A stretch of DNA of 64,000 nt from an uncultured Oscillibacter sp. (GTDB taxonomy: Bacteria > Bacillota > Clostridia > Oscillospirales > Oscillospiraceae), in the NCBI GenBank assembly GCA_910578935.1, contig CAJTSM010000004.1:102737-166736 (forward strand), given 5' to 3'. A program made the translations under genes and the position numbers. Below are positions 34,133 to 42,518 of the stretch, piece by piece. The number at the start of each line of letters is the position of its first letter. Position 1 is the first letter of the stretch. The notes under the pieces were generated by a model that had not been told where the DNA came from, did no database searches, and saw only the letters and a program-made list of their open reading frames with translations.

Positions 34133-34648
34133 TCAGCACTCCGCCGCTTCCCCGCCGGATTCCACGGGTTCCGCCGTCTCTTCGCCGGAACCAGCCCGCC
34201 CGGCGGAGCCGCCCTCCTGTTCCTCTTCGTCCAAAACGGATTCCCACTCCTTGGGTTTCTCCTTGGGCCGGCGGCAGGCCAGGGCCAGCTTATAGCCGTC
34301 CGGGTCGTTATCCATTAGATACATCTCATCCTGCGGCGGCACCTTGTCCCCCCTCATGATGCGGGAGGCGATCTTCTGGCACCGTTCCATCTTCTTGAGG
34401 GACTCCCTCAGGGCATCCAGATCCCCGCTGTTTTTCTGCTTGGCCTCCAGCAGCTTCCGCTGTTTTTCCATGTCCTGCCGGTTGACCTCCTGAAGGAAGG
34501 ACAGCGCCTGCTGGGACCAGGCCAGTTTGTCGGTCCGGGATTTTTGAAAGGCGGGCTTCCCCGCCGCCGGAGATTTCGTTTCCTCTTGTGGCGCGGCCTT
34601 CGCCGCCTGCGCGGCCCGGGGCCGCCGTCCGCTGACGCTGAGCTCCAT
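34133..34648 (-). CDS. Unknown charged helical protein
   Basis: I do not recognise a characterised family. The 171-residue protein has a basic Ala/Pro-rich N-terminus (1-40), a helical, probably coiled-coil middle (about 40-90) and a compact motif around residues 92-130 (KVPPQDEMYLMDNDPDGYKLA, then RPKEKPKEWESVL). The tail is acidic and low-complexity. No signal peptide or membrane helix is visible. It is convergent with the hybrid kinase, and AGGAGGAAG precedes the ATG. Similar proteins may occur near flagellar loci of other Clostridia, but I recall this only weakly. Confidence 0.7.
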   Translation of the reverse strand: MELSVSGRRPRAAQAAKAAPQEETKSPAAGKPAFQKSRTDKLAWSQQALSFLQEVNRQDMEKQRKLLEAKQKNSGDLDALRESLKKMERCQKIASRIMRGDKVPPQDEMYLMDNDPDGYKLALACRRPKEKPKEWESVLDEEEQEGGSAGRAGSGEETAEPVESGGEAAEC

Positions 34649-35013
34649 GGTTCTTCCTCCTTCAATCTCGTTTGATCTTCGCCCTGCCTTCGCTGTTTAG
34701 AACTTGTATCTACAGCCGTCGAACACCGTCTGAGCGGTCTTTTCCCTGTCATACCGCGCCGCGTTCCCTTGCCATACCTCCGTATGGCAGCGGAAAATCT
34801 CCTTGTCTGGCGGGAAAAAACCTCACCCACCCCGCATTCCCCGATTGTGAATACAGCTTTTTACGTATACGATACCATAGAATTCAAAGGAACTCAAGGC
34901 CCTTTTCCTTGTGGAATCTTCCACTTCCCTTTCCCTTTGGAGTATGATATGATCGTTCTGTCTAAAATAAGTCATACCTTTATTTTTTAAGTTACACAAA
35001 GGAGGGCCCCGCC
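34649..35013. other. Intergenic region upstream of fhs, no gene seen
   Basis: The 365 bp hold the divergent upstream regions of the unknown gene and of fhs. The part nearest fhs is AT-rich, with several possible -10 hexamers (TATGAT near 34943, TAAAAT near 34963) but no well-placed -35. I see no gene and no riboswitch that I can name. Confidence 0.5.
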
Positions 35014-36687
35014 ATGCACGTTCCGTCCGACATCGAGATCGCCCAGTCCTGCAAGATGCGCCCTATCACGGAGATCGCCGCCGCCGCCGGCGTCGATTCC
35101 CAATACCTGGAGCTCTACGGCAATTACAAGGCCAAGGTAGACCCCCGCCTCCTCAAGGAGAGCACGCGGGGCGAGGGTAAGCTGATCCTGGTCACCGCCA
35201 TCAACCCCACCCCCGCCGGAGAGGGCAAGACCACCACCACCGTCGGGCTCGCCGACGCCCTCCGCCGCCTGGGGAAGAATGCGTTGGTTGCCCTGCGGGA
35301 ACCCTCTCTGGGCCCCGTCTTCGGCGTAAAGGGCGGCGCCGCCGGGGGCGGCTATGCCCAGGTGGTGCCCATGGAGGACATCAACCTCCACTTTACCGGG
35401 GACTTCCACGCCATCGGGGCGGCCAACAACCTCTGCGCCGCCATGCTGGACAACCACATCCAGCAGGGGAACGCCCTGGGGATCGACGTGAAGAAAATCA
35501 CCTGGAAGCGCTGCGTGGACATGAACGACCGGCAGCTGCGAAACATCGTGGACGGCCTGGGGGGCCGGATGCAGGGCGTGCCCCGGGAGGACGGCTTTGA
35601 CATCACCGTGGCCAGCGAGATCATGGCGGTTCTCTGCCTCTCCAGCGATATCCTGGACCTGAAGGCCCGGCTGGGCCGGATGGTGGTGGCCTACACCTAC
35701 GGCGGAAAGCCCGTCACCGCCCACGACCTGAAGGCCGAGGGGGCCATGGCGGCCCTCCTCAAGGACGCGCTGAAACCCAACCTGGTCCAGACCCTGGAGG
35801 GCACTCCCGCCTTCATCCACGGCGGGCCCTTCGCCAACATCGCCCACGGGTGCAACTCCGTCATGGCGACGCGGCTGGCCATGCGTCTGGCGGATTACGC
35901 CGTCACGGAGGCAGGCTTCGGCGCGGACCTGGGGGCGGAGAAGTTCCTGGACATCAAGTGCCGCCTGGCGGGCCTCCGGCCCAGCGCCGTGGTGGTCGTC
36001 GCCACGGTCCGGGCCCTGAAAAACCACGGGGGCGTCCCCAAGGCGGAGCTGAACGCCGAGAATCTGGAGGCCCTGGAGAAAGGGCTTCCCAACCTCCTCC
36101 AGCACGTGGACAACATCAAAAACGTCTACGGCCTGCCCTGCGTCGTCGCGATCAACGCCTTCCCCACGGACACCGCCCGTGAGCTTCAGTTGGTGGAGGA
36201 CAAATGCCGGGCCTTGGGCGTGAACGCTGCTCTCAGCGAGGTCTGGGCCAAGGGCGGCGAGGGCGGTACGGCCCTGGCGGAAGAGGTCCTGCGCCTCTGC
36301 CAGGAGCCGGGTGACTTCCGCTTCGCCTACGACACAGAGGATTCCATTGAACAGAAGATCAACGACATCGCCCAAAAGGTCTACCACGCCGGCGGGGCCG
36401 TTCTGACCCCCGCCGCGAAAAAGCAGCTGACGGAGCTGGAAGCCCTGGGCTTCGGCAAACTCCCCGTCTGCATGGCCAAGACCCAGTACAGCTTCTCCGA
36501 CGACCCGGCCCTGCTGGGGGCCCCAAAAGACTTCACCATCACCGTGCGGAATCTGAAGGTGAGCGCGGGCGCGGGCTTCCTGGTGGCCCTCACCGGGGAC
36601 ATCATGACCATGCCGGGCCTGCCCAAAGTCCCCGCCGCCGAGAAGATTGACGTGGACGAGAACGGCAAAATCACCGGGTTGTTCTAA
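35014..36687 (+). CDS. fhs: Formate-tetrahydrofolate ligase
   Basis: The 557-residue protein is full-length FTHFS. Seen are the P-loop TPAGEGKTTTTVGLADAL (about residues 66-84), REPSLGPVFGVKGGAAGGGY and the C-terminal DIMTMPGLPKVPAAEKID. It makes 10-formyl-tetrahydrofolate from formate, ATP and tetrahydrofolate. This is a step of the Wood-Ljungdahl methyl branch and of C1 supply in fermenters. AAAGGAGGG precedes the ATG. A formate channel gene follows 113 bp downstream on the same strand. FTHFS alone does not prove acetogenesis. Confidence 0.97.
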   Translation: MHVPSDIEIAQSCKMRPITEIAAAAGVDSQYLELYGNYKAKVDPRLLKESTRGEGKLILVTAINPTPAGEGKTTTTVGLADALRRLGKNALVALREPSLGPVFGVKGGAAGGGYAQVVPMEDINLHFTGDFHAIGAANNLCAAMLDNHIQQGNALGIDVKKITWKRCVDMNDRQLRNIVDGLGGRMQGVPREDGFDITVASEIMAVLCLSSDILDLKARLGRMVVAYTYGGKPVTAHDLKAEGAMAALLKDALKPNLVQTLEGTPAFIHGGPFANIAHGCNSVMATRLAMRLADYAVTEAGFGADLGAEKFLDIKCRLAGLRPSAVVVVATVRALKNHGGVPKAELNAENLEALEKGLPNLLQHVDNIKNVYGLPCVVAINAFPTDTARELQLVEDKCRALGVNAALSEVWAKGGEGGTALAEEVLRLCQEPGDFRFAYDTEDSIEQKINDIAQKVYHAGGAVLTPAAKKQLTELEALGFGKLPVCMAKTQYSFSDDPALLGAPKDFTITVRNLKVSAGAGFLVALTGDIMTMPGLPKVPAAEKIDVDENGKITGLF

Positions 36688-36800
36688 GCTTCTTTTGAAC
36701 TTCCCAGGTTGAGGGGGAATGGCCTGGACAGGGGTCCAAGCCCCACAACCAAGTCCCCGCTTCTCTTTAAGAAAGCCAGCGCCATGAAAGAGGTGGAATA

Positions 36801-37616
36801 TTGAGCTATCTTTCCCCTAAGGAATTCCTGGAACGTTACGCCGCCGCCGGGACGGCGAAAACCCAAAAGTCCGCTGGAAAGCTCCTGGCCCTCTCCCTGC
36901 TGGCCGGGGCCCTCATCGCCCTGGGCTGCGCTGCCACCAATACGGCGGTCCACGGCATGGAGAACGTCGGGCTCGCCCGGACGGTTTCCGGCCTCCTGTT
37001 CCCCTTCGGGCTGTGTATGGTCATCGTCACCGGGGCGGAGCTCTTCACCGGGAACAGCCTCCTGGCCCTCTCCCTGCTGGAGAAAAAGTGCACCCTTCCC
37101 GGCCTCCTGCGAAACTGGGGCATCGTCTATCTGGGGAACTTCCTGGGGGCCCTTTTCGTGGCGGCGGGCTGTGTGTGGTTCGGCCAGCTGAACTACTCCG
37201 CCGGAGGGCTGGCGGTCTACACCATCCGCCTGGCCGCCGGGAAGTGTGGAATCTCCTTCCTGAACGGCTTCGGCCTGGGGATTTTCTGCAACCTCCTGGT
37301 GTGCCTGGGGGTGCTGCTGGCTCTCTCGGCAACAGACGGGGCCGGGCGGCTCATGGGGGCCTTTATCCCCGTCAGCTACTTCGTCCTCTGCGGCTTCGAG
37401 CACTGCGTGGCCAACATGTACTACGTCTCCGCCGGGCTGCTGGCGGTCCGAAACCCCCACTATCTCCAATTGGCCCAAGCCGCCGGGGTGGACCTCTCCG
37501 CCCTGACCGTCCGGGGCTTCCTCCTGGGCAGCCTCCTCCCCGTCACCCTGGGGAACGTCCTGGGGGGCGCGGGGCTGGGAGCCCTGCTGTGGTATGCGCA
37601 TTTAAAGAAAGATTAA
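36801..37616 (+). CDS. focA: FocA-type formate/nitrite channel
   Basis: The 271-residue protein has six hydrophobic membrane segments, the FNT signatures TGAELFTGNSLLALSLLEKK and LCGFEHCVANMYYVSAGL with the pore His. It moves formate or a related small anion. The TTG start at 36801 follows AGAGGTGGAAT; the only nearby ATG is out of frame with an early stop. Its place behind fhs makes formate uptake or export the most likely role. Confidence 0.9.
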   Translation: MSYLSPKEFLERYAAAGTAKTQKSAGKLLALSLLAGALIALGCAATNTAVHGMENVGLARTVSGLLFPFGLCMVIVTGAELFTGNSLLALSLLEKKCTLPGLLRNWGIVYLGNFLGALFVAAGCVWFGQLNYSAGGLAVYTIRLAAGKCGISFLNGFGLGIFCNLLVCLGVLLALSATDGAGRLMGAFIPVSYFVLCGFEHCVANMYYVSAGLLAVRNPHYLQLAQAAGVDLSALTVRGFLLGSLLPVTLGNVLGGAGLGALLWYAHLKKD

Positions 37617-37620
37617 AACA

Positions 37621-37658
37621 CCGGGCCGGGAGGCAATACCTCCCGGCCCGGCTTTTTA
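37621..37658 (+). terminator. Terminator after focA
   Basis: A perfect 13-bp GC-rich stem (CCGGGCCGGGAGG) with loop CAATA and CTTTTTAT behind it. It also overlaps the 3' end of the convergent gene. Confidence 0.9.
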
Positions 37659-38330
37659 TCGGACGGCGACATGTCCCTCCTCCAGATCCACCTGCGCAAC
37701 CACATTTCTATCCTCGTCATAGCCCACGGCGACGGCTCGAAGGCCGGTGGGGTACTCGCTCCAATCCACCAGATCGGCCTCAAACAGAAAATAGGACCGT
37801 CCATCCTTCTCCATCCAGCCGCCGTCGCCCCGATGGACCCCGTAATTGCCGTGGGCCCGGCCGATCCGCTCCTCCCCCAGGGGATCGTCCGGGCGCATGA
37901 AATAGACCTCCATCCAGTCGATGTCCGGGTCGTCAACTCTCCCGAACACGTAAAACCGGCCCGCCTCTTCCAGCCGGACCAAGCTCCACCAGCCGACGTG
38001 TATGGGAGCCTCTGGCCCGCAGTCCAGCGGCACGCCGTAGATGTTCGTCCAGCCGCAAAACGAGAGATAGGTCCCGCTGAGCATGGTGACGTTCTCGTTT
38101 TCCGTCAGATACACCAGCCCGGTTTTGAAAATCTCCGGGACCCATTTCCGGCAGACCACAGCGGTCCGCCCGGTGCCCGCGTGCTCCTCGTTGTACCGGA
38201 TGGCCTGGATGGGGAAGAGGAACCCGACCCAAAATATCCGGTTCACCAAAAGCACCGCCGCCGCCGCGATCAGGACCCGGCGGAGGGTCCGCCTCCTCCG
38301 AGAGGAGAGGCATTTTTCTTTTCTCTTCAT
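37656..38330 (-). CDS. Unknown membrane-anchored protein
   Basis: I do not recognise this 224-residue protein. A basic N-terminus and one membrane helix (about 17-40) are followed by an extracytoplasmic-looking domain rich in Trp, Tyr, Asp and Gly. It is the third gene of the padR operon and overlaps the HAAS-domain gene by four bases. Likely acts at the cell surface. Its partner in the operon also has one membrane helix followed by an outer domain. Confidence 0.7.
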   Translation of the reverse strand: MKRKEKCLSSRRRRTLRRVLIAAAAVLLVNRIFWVGFLFPIQAIRYNEEHAGTGRTAVVCRKWVPEIFKTGLVYLTENENVTMLSGTYLSFCGWTNIYGVPLDCGPEAPIHVGWWSLVRLEEAGRFYVFGRVDDPDIDWMEVYFMRPDDPLGEERIGRAHGNYGVHRGDGGWMEKDGRSYFLFEADLVDWSEYPTGLRAVAVGYDEDRNVVAQVDLEEGHVAVR

Positions 38331-39058
38331 ACTGCTCCCCCCTGCTCCGGCAAAGGCACCTCCAGGCTCACGGTCTCACCGTAGCGCGAATAGGTCAGCA
38401 CGACGCTCCGGTCCCCCGGGGCCGGCAATGCGTACATCTGCCAGCATTCCGCGCCATAGGTTCTGCTGGCGGGGCCGCCGTGAATGCGGGCCTCACTCTC
38501 CCGTCTCTCCACTGTAATCCAGTTCTCGCAGTTGTGCGCCACAATGCCGAAGGGCCAGCGGTCATAGGCGCACATGGCAATTTCCGCCACACGCTGCCCC
38601 TCCGCCTCCCCAACGGACACTCGGACCACCCGCAGCACGTCGTTCCCAATGCCCATTCGCAGGTCCACCAGCTCCTCGGCCTCCACCTCATCCAGCATGG
38701 AGGTAATCTGCGGGCGCAGGGTCCGAACCACCAGACCGTCCCAGGCGTTAAACAAAACCTCCACGCCCAGCACCGCCTGGATACATACCACCACCGTCAA
38801 CGCTACCGCCGCCCGGCCAATCCACAGCCAGCCCCTTCCCCGGTACTGCCTGGCCATCTCCCGGCCGATCTCCGCCGGGTCCCCCATGGCCTCCAGGCAC
38901 CGCTCTTCCGCCAACTCCGCATCCCAGCCCATCTCCAAAAGGGCCTCCATCCGGTCCTCCACATGCTCCTCCAGCTCCCGGCGGACGTTCTCCCGCTCCT
39001 GGGCCGTCAGCCGCCCCAGGGGTGACAGCACCTGGTCTAAGAATTCCCGGCGGGTCAT
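38327..39058 (-). CDS. HAAS-domain membrane protein
   Basis: The 243-residue protein begins with a HAAS/permease-prefix type helical domain (about 1-70; RRELEEHVEDRMEALLEMGWD and AMGDPAEIGREMARQYR). One membrane helix (about 78-98) and an unknown C-terminal domain follow. HAAS domains accompany PadR regulators in many Firmicutes and may contact them or a partner. It overlaps padR by four bases (ATGA) and the next gene by four bases, so all three are translated as a unit. Confidence 0.8.
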   Translation of the reverse strand: MTRREFLDQVLSPLGRLTAQERENVRRELEEHVEDRMEALLEMGWDAELAEERCLEAMGDPAEIGREMARQYRGRGWLWIGRAAVALTVVVCIQAVLGVEVLFNAWDGLVVRTLRPQITSMLDEVEAEELVDLRMGIGNDVLRVVRVSVGEAEGQRVAEIAMCAYDRWPFGIVAHNCENWITVERRESEARIHGGPASRTYGAECWQMYALPAPGDRSVVLTYSRYGETVSLEVPLPEQGGAV

Positions 39059-39393
39059 ACCGGCTCCGCCTCCGCCCCGCCCCGGAGCACGTCGTTCACC
39101 GCCCCGGAATACCGCCTCCAGGCGGCCTCCTCCTCCCGGAGGGCCCCCTGGCCCTTTCGGGTGAGGTGGTAGTATTTCCGTTCCCGCCCCGTGGGGGCCA
39201 GCTTCCGGTACGCCTCCACAAAACCCTCCTGCTCCAGCCCGTGGAGCACCGGGTACAGCGTCCCCTCCTTCATGTCAAAGGTGTGGTTGGACCGCCGGGC
39301 CAGCTCCACGATCATCTGGTAACCGTACATGTCCTCCCCCGCCAGCAACGACAGCGCCAGCAGCCGGGTGTGCTCAATGGATTGCTTCTTCAT
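39055..39393 (-). CDS. PadR-family transcriptional regulator
   Basis: The 112-residue protein is a short PadR with a winged-helix domain (about 1-80). Seen are LLALSLLAGEDMYGYQMIVEL and MKEGTLYPVLHGLEQEGFVEA, with a dimerisation helix at the end. PadR proteins usually repress their own operon and respond to a ligand or stress signal. It lies first in a three-gene operon. The operator-like palindrome immediately upstream overlaps a consensus promoter, consistent with autorepression. Confidence 0.93.
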   Translation of the reverse strand: MKKQSIEHTRLLALSLLAGEDMYGYQMIVELARRSNHTFDMKEGTLYPVLHGLEQEGFVEAYRKLAPTGRERKYYHLTRKGQGALREEEAAWRRYSGAVNDVLRGGAEAEPV

Positions 39394-39407
39394 AAGCCGC
39401 CTCCCTT

Positions 39408-39452
39408 ATACCTAGAATTTCTATGCCTATTATACATAGTAATACTAGGTAT
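39408..39452. promoter_or_regulatory. Nested palindromic operator at padR
   Basis: Two arm pairs share one centre. ATACCTAG (39408-39415) pairs with CTAGGTAT (39445-39452), and CTATG (39421-39425) pairs with CATAG (39435-39439). It covers the -10 element and the spacer of the padR promoter, as expected for a PadR operator. Confidence 0.75.
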
Positions 39453-39457
39453 GTCAA
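39429..39457 (-). promoter_or_regulatory. Consensus promoter of the padR operon
   Basis: On the minus strand TTGACA (39452-39457) and TATAAT (39429-39434) are exactly 17 bp apart, a perfect sigma-A match. The palindromic operator lies over it. Confidence 0.9.
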
Positions 39458-39474
39458 GCTCCCAAAATCTGTGC

Positions 39475-39480
39475 TATAAT
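39475..39480 (+). promoter_or_regulatory. TATAAT just before mutY
   Basis: A perfect -10 hexamer ends 7 bp before the mutY ATG. No good -35 is seen (TGTCAA at 17 bp). If used, transcription would begin at or next to the start codon. Confidence 0.45.
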
Positions 39481-39487
39481 CTTCCCC

Positions 39488-40546
39488 ATGAATGAGAACG
39501 CTATGACATTATCTCAGCTTCCCCCGCCGCTCCTCCGGTGGTATCGGGCAAACGCCCGGGACCTCCCCTGGCGGCGGACCCAGGACCCCTACCGGATCTG
39601 GGTTTCGGAGATCATGCTCCAGCAGACCCGGGTGGCGGCGGTGCTGGGCTACTACGCCCGGTTTTTAGAGGCGTTCCCCACGGTGGAGGCCCTGGCCGCC
39701 GCGCCGGAGGACCAGCTCATGAAGCTCTGGGAGGGCCTGGGCTACTACAGCCGGGCCCGGAACCTTCAAAAGGCGGCAAGGCTCGTAGCGGACCGGGGGG
39801 GCTTCCCCGACACCTATGACGGCCTGTTGGCTCTCCCCGGCGTGGGGGACTACACCGCCGCCGCCATCGCCTCCGCGGCCTTCGCCCGCAGGGAAGCCGC
39901 CGTAGACGGCAACGTCCTCCGGGTCGTCACCCGCCTGACGGACTGCCGTGACGACGTCGCCGCCCCCCGGACGAAACAGAACATCCGTGCCCAGGTCCAG
40001 GCGATCTTCCCGGAGGCGGAGGCGGACGTGCGGATCTTCAACCAGTCCCTCATGGAACTGGGGGCCACGGTCTGCGTGCCGGGCGGCCTACCCAAGTGTC
40101 TCCTCTGCCCCGCCCGGGACCTCTGCCTGGGCCGGGCCCGGGGCACGGCGGAGAGCCTGCCCGTCAAGGCCCCGAAAAAATCCCGCCGGGTGGAGGAAAA
40201 GACCGTCTTCCTCCTCCTCCGGGAGGGCTGGGCGGCCCTGCGGAAGCGCCCGGCCTCCGGATTGCTGGCGGGCCTGTGGGAGTTCCCCAACGTGGAAGGG
40301 GCCCTGGACGAGCCTGCCGCCGCGGTCGCGGTCCGGGCCTGGGGCCTGGAGCCCAGGGCCTGGCGGAACCGCCTGACGGCCAAGCACATCTTCAGCCACG
40401 TGGAGTGGCACATGACCGTCTACACCCTGGAGGTTGCCGGGGAGGGCCCGCCGGGCCTCACTTGGGTGGAAAGCCTGGAACGCCACGCCGTTCCCTCCGC
40501 CTTCGCCCGCTGCCGGGAGGAGGCGGAGCGGGCGCTGAGAGAATAG
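39488..40546 (+). CDS. mutY: Adenine DNA glycosylase MutY
   Basis: The 352-residue protein has the HhH-GPD fold with catalytic Glu41 (SEIMLQQTRV) and Asp140 (VDGNVLRVVTRL). The iron-sulfur Cys196, 204, 207 and 213 and a C-terminal NUDIX-like 8-oxoG recognition domain (about 230-350) follow. It removes adenine mispaired with 8-oxoguanine. The first Cys spacing is seven residues rather than the usual six. No ribosome binding site is seen before ATG 39488, and a -10 sequence lies only 7 bp upstream; an in-frame ATG at 39503 is an alternative start. It is followed 10 bp later by a zinc-ribbon protein gene. Confidence 0.95.
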   Translation: MNENAMTLSQLPPPLLRWYRANARDLPWRRTQDPYRIWVSEIMLQQTRVAAVLGYYARFLEAFPTVEALAAAPEDQLMKLWEGLGYYSRARNLQKAARLVADRGGFPDTYDGLLALPGVGDYTAAAIASAAFARREAAVDGNVLRVVTRLTDCRDDVAAPRTKQNIRAQVQAIFPEAEADVRIFNQSLMELGATVCVPGGLPKCLLCPARDLCLGRARGTAESLPVKAPKKSRRVEEKTVFLLLREGWAALRKRPASGLLAGLWEFPNVEGALDEPAAAVAVRAWGLEPRAWRNRLTAKHIFSHVEWHMTVYTLEVAGEGPPGLTWVESLERHAVPSAFARCREEAERALRE

Positions 40547-40556
40547 GAGGAAACTC

Positions 40557-41030
40557 ATGGCCTTTTGGAAAAAGAACGAGGACCCCTGGGACTGGGACCC
40601 CAGCAAAAAGCGCCCGGCCCCCCGCCCGGCGGAGCCTCAGGAACCCAGGGAAAATCCCATCAACGCCCTCAAATCCTGGAACGAGGACCGCAAGGCCAAG
40701 GCGAAGGAAAAAGAAGAGGCCAAACGCCTTCCCCCGGAGCCCTGCCCCTGGTGCGGCAGGGAGATGGAGCAGGGCTTCCTCACCGGCGGTCGGGACGGCG
40801 TCCACTGGTATCCCGGCGTCTACAAGTTTGACCTCATCCGGGGCCTGGACGGGAACGCCATGGACCTGCTGGACGAGTACAGCGCCTGGAACCGGTACAA
40901 AACCGTCTGGCTTTGCCGGGACTGCAAAAAGATGGTATTCAACATGCCGGACCCGCCGGAGGTCTACGACCCCTTTGCCGCCCCGGCTGAAACCGAAGAA
41001 ACAAAAGAGGAGGAAGAGAGCGGGGAATAA
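40557..41030 (+). CDS. Unknown protein with a zinc-ribbon motif
   Basis: The 157-residue protein has a charged Pro/Lys/Glu-rich N-terminus (1-60). A compact domain follows with CPWCG (about 63-67) and CRDC (about 120-123), likely one zinc site of the ribbon type. It ends in an acidic tail. The motif resembles small zinc-ribbon domains of unknown role (DUF6487-like). No membrane helix is seen. It lies between mutY and tdk, after AGGAGG. Confidence 0.75.
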   Translation: MAFWKKNEDPWDWDPSKKRPAPRPAEPQEPRENPINALKSWNEDRKAKAKEKEEAKRLPPEPCPWCGREMEQGFLTGGRDGVHWYPGVYKFDLIRGLDGNAMDLLDEYSAWNRYKTVWLCRDCKKMVFNMPDPPEVYDPFAAPAETEETKEEEESGE

Positions 41031-41061
41031 TTCGTCGAATTTGATCGCTCTTTGTATATTT

Positions 41062-41649
41062 ATGGCGCAATTATACTTTAAATATGGGGCCATGGGCTCC
41101 AGCAAGTCCGCCAACGCCCTGATGGCCCGCTTCAACTACGAGGAGCGGGGCCAGAAGGCCCTGATGGTGAAGCCCCGGCTGGACGCCCGGGACGGGGACC
41201 ACATGGTGTACTCCCGCATCGGGCTGAAGTACCCCTGCGTGTACTTCGACGAGATGCGAGAGATGAGCGCCATGGAGCTCCAGCAGAACGCCTGCATCAT
41301 TGTGGACGAGGCTCAGTTTCTGACAAAGGAAGAGGTCATGTACCTGGTGGACCTGGTGGACCGGCTGGACATCCCGGTGATGTGCTACGGCCTCCGGGCG
41401 GACTTCAAGGGGGAGCTCTTCCCCGGCAGCTATCAGCTGCTGGTCATGGCGGACAAGATCGAGGAGGTTAAGACGATCTGCTGGTGCGGGAAAAAGGCCG
41501 CCTTCAACGCCCGGTTCGACGAACATGGCAAGGTCCTCAAGGAGGGGGAGCAGGTGGTCCTGGGGGCCAACGACAAATACATCGGCCTCTGCCGCCGCCA
41601 CTGGATGGCGGGGGACCTGGGCCCGGACTTCGACGTGAACTCCCTATGA
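41062..41649 (+). CDS. tdk: Thymidine kinase
   Basis: The 195-residue protein belongs to the TK1-like group. The P-loop reads GAMGSSKSANAL rather than the common GxMNSGKS. The catalytic Glu lies in IIVDEAQFL, and a lasso/zinc region contains ICWCGKKAAFNAR and a later Cys. It phosphorylates thymidine for salvage. The same frame is open far upstream, but the family start is the ATG at 41062. No ribosome binding site is visible there. The stop overlaps the next gene's ATG (ATGA). Confidence 0.92.
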   Translation: MAQLYFKYGAMGSSKSANALMARFNYEERGQKALMVKPRLDARDGDHMVYSRIGLKYPCVYFDEMREMSAMELQQNACIIVDEAQFLTKEEVMYLVDLVDRLDIPVMCYGLRADFKGELFPGSYQLLVMADKIEEVKTICWCGKKAAFNARFDEHGKVLKEGEQVVLGANDKYIGLCRRHWMAGDLGPDFDVNSL

Positions 41650-42518
41650 CCTGTACCCTCTGCCCCCGGAATTGCAGGGCGGAGCGGACAGCGGACCACT
41701 CCGGCGGCGTCTGCGGACAGCCCGTAACACCGGTGGTGGCTCGGGCCATGCTCCACCGGTGGGAGGAGCCCTGTCTGGTGGGAGAGCACGGAGCCGGAGC
41801 CGTCTTTTTCTCCGGCTGTAATCTCCGCTGCGCCTACTGCCAAAACAAGCCCATCTCCCAGGGCGGCGTGGGAAAGCCTGTCACCGCCGCCCGCCTCCGG
41901 GAGATTTTCCGAAAACTCATCGCCGGAGGGGCGGCCTGCCTGGACCTGGTGACCCCCACCCATTTCGCCCCCGCCATTCTGGAGGCCCTGGGGGAGGAGC
42001 CCTGGCCCGTCCCGGTGGTCTGGAACTGCGGGGGCTATGAGACGGTCGAAACCCTCCGCCTTTTGGAGGGCAGCGTCCAGGTCTACCTGCCGGACCTGAA
42101 ATACGCCCTGCCGGGTCCCGCCGGCAAATACTCCGCCGCCCCGGACTATTTTGATTATGCCGCCCGGGCCATCCGGGAGATGTTTCGCCAGACCGGGCCT
42201 TACCGTATGGAAAATGGACGGCTGAGGTCCGGCGTGCTGATTCGCCATCTCCTCCTCCCCGGGGAGCTGGAGAACACCCGGCGCGTCATCGACTGGGTGT
42301 CCGGGACCTTTCGCCCCGGGGAGGTGCTTTTCTCCCTCATGAGCCAATACACCCCCCAGCCCGGGGCCTCCGGCCCTCTGGCCCGCCGCGTGACAAAGGC
42401 GGAGTACCGGGCGGCGGCGGAATATATGGAGAACTGCGGCATTGCGGACGGCTACACCCAGGAGCGCACCTCCGCCAAAGAGGAGTACACCCCGGATTTC
42501 GACCTGTCGGGGATCTGA
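41646..42518 (+). CDS. PflX-like radical SAM protein
   Basis: The 290-residue protein has an N-terminal Cys pair (TCTLCPRNC) and the radical SAM motif CNLRCAYC at 58-65. It resembles COG1313, a family related to pyruvate formate-lyase activases but of uncertain substrate. The AdoMet-binding glycine motif is plausible (WNCGGYE). It overlaps tdk by four bases. Activation of a glycyl radical enzyme elsewhere is an option; no such enzyme is encoded in the window. Confidence 0.85.
   Translation: MTCTLCPRNCRAERTADHSGGVCGQPVTPVVARAMLHRWEEPCLVGEHGAGAVFFSGCNLRCAYCQNKPISQGGVGKPVTAARLREIFRKLIAGGAACLDLVTPTHFAPAILEALGEEPWPVPVVWNCGGYETVETLRLLEGSVQVYLPDLKYALPGPAGKYSAAPDYFDYAARAIREMFRQTGPYRMENGRLRSGVLIRHLLLPGELENTRRVIDWVSGTFRPGEVLFSLMSQYTPQPGASGPLARRVTKAEYRAAAEYMENCGIADGYTQERTSAKEEYTPDFDLSGI

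Noticed and set aside
40096..41061. Upstream extension of the thymidine kinase frame
   Set aside because: It overlaps mutY and the zinc-ribbon gene in another frame and is Pro/Gly/Arg low complexity.
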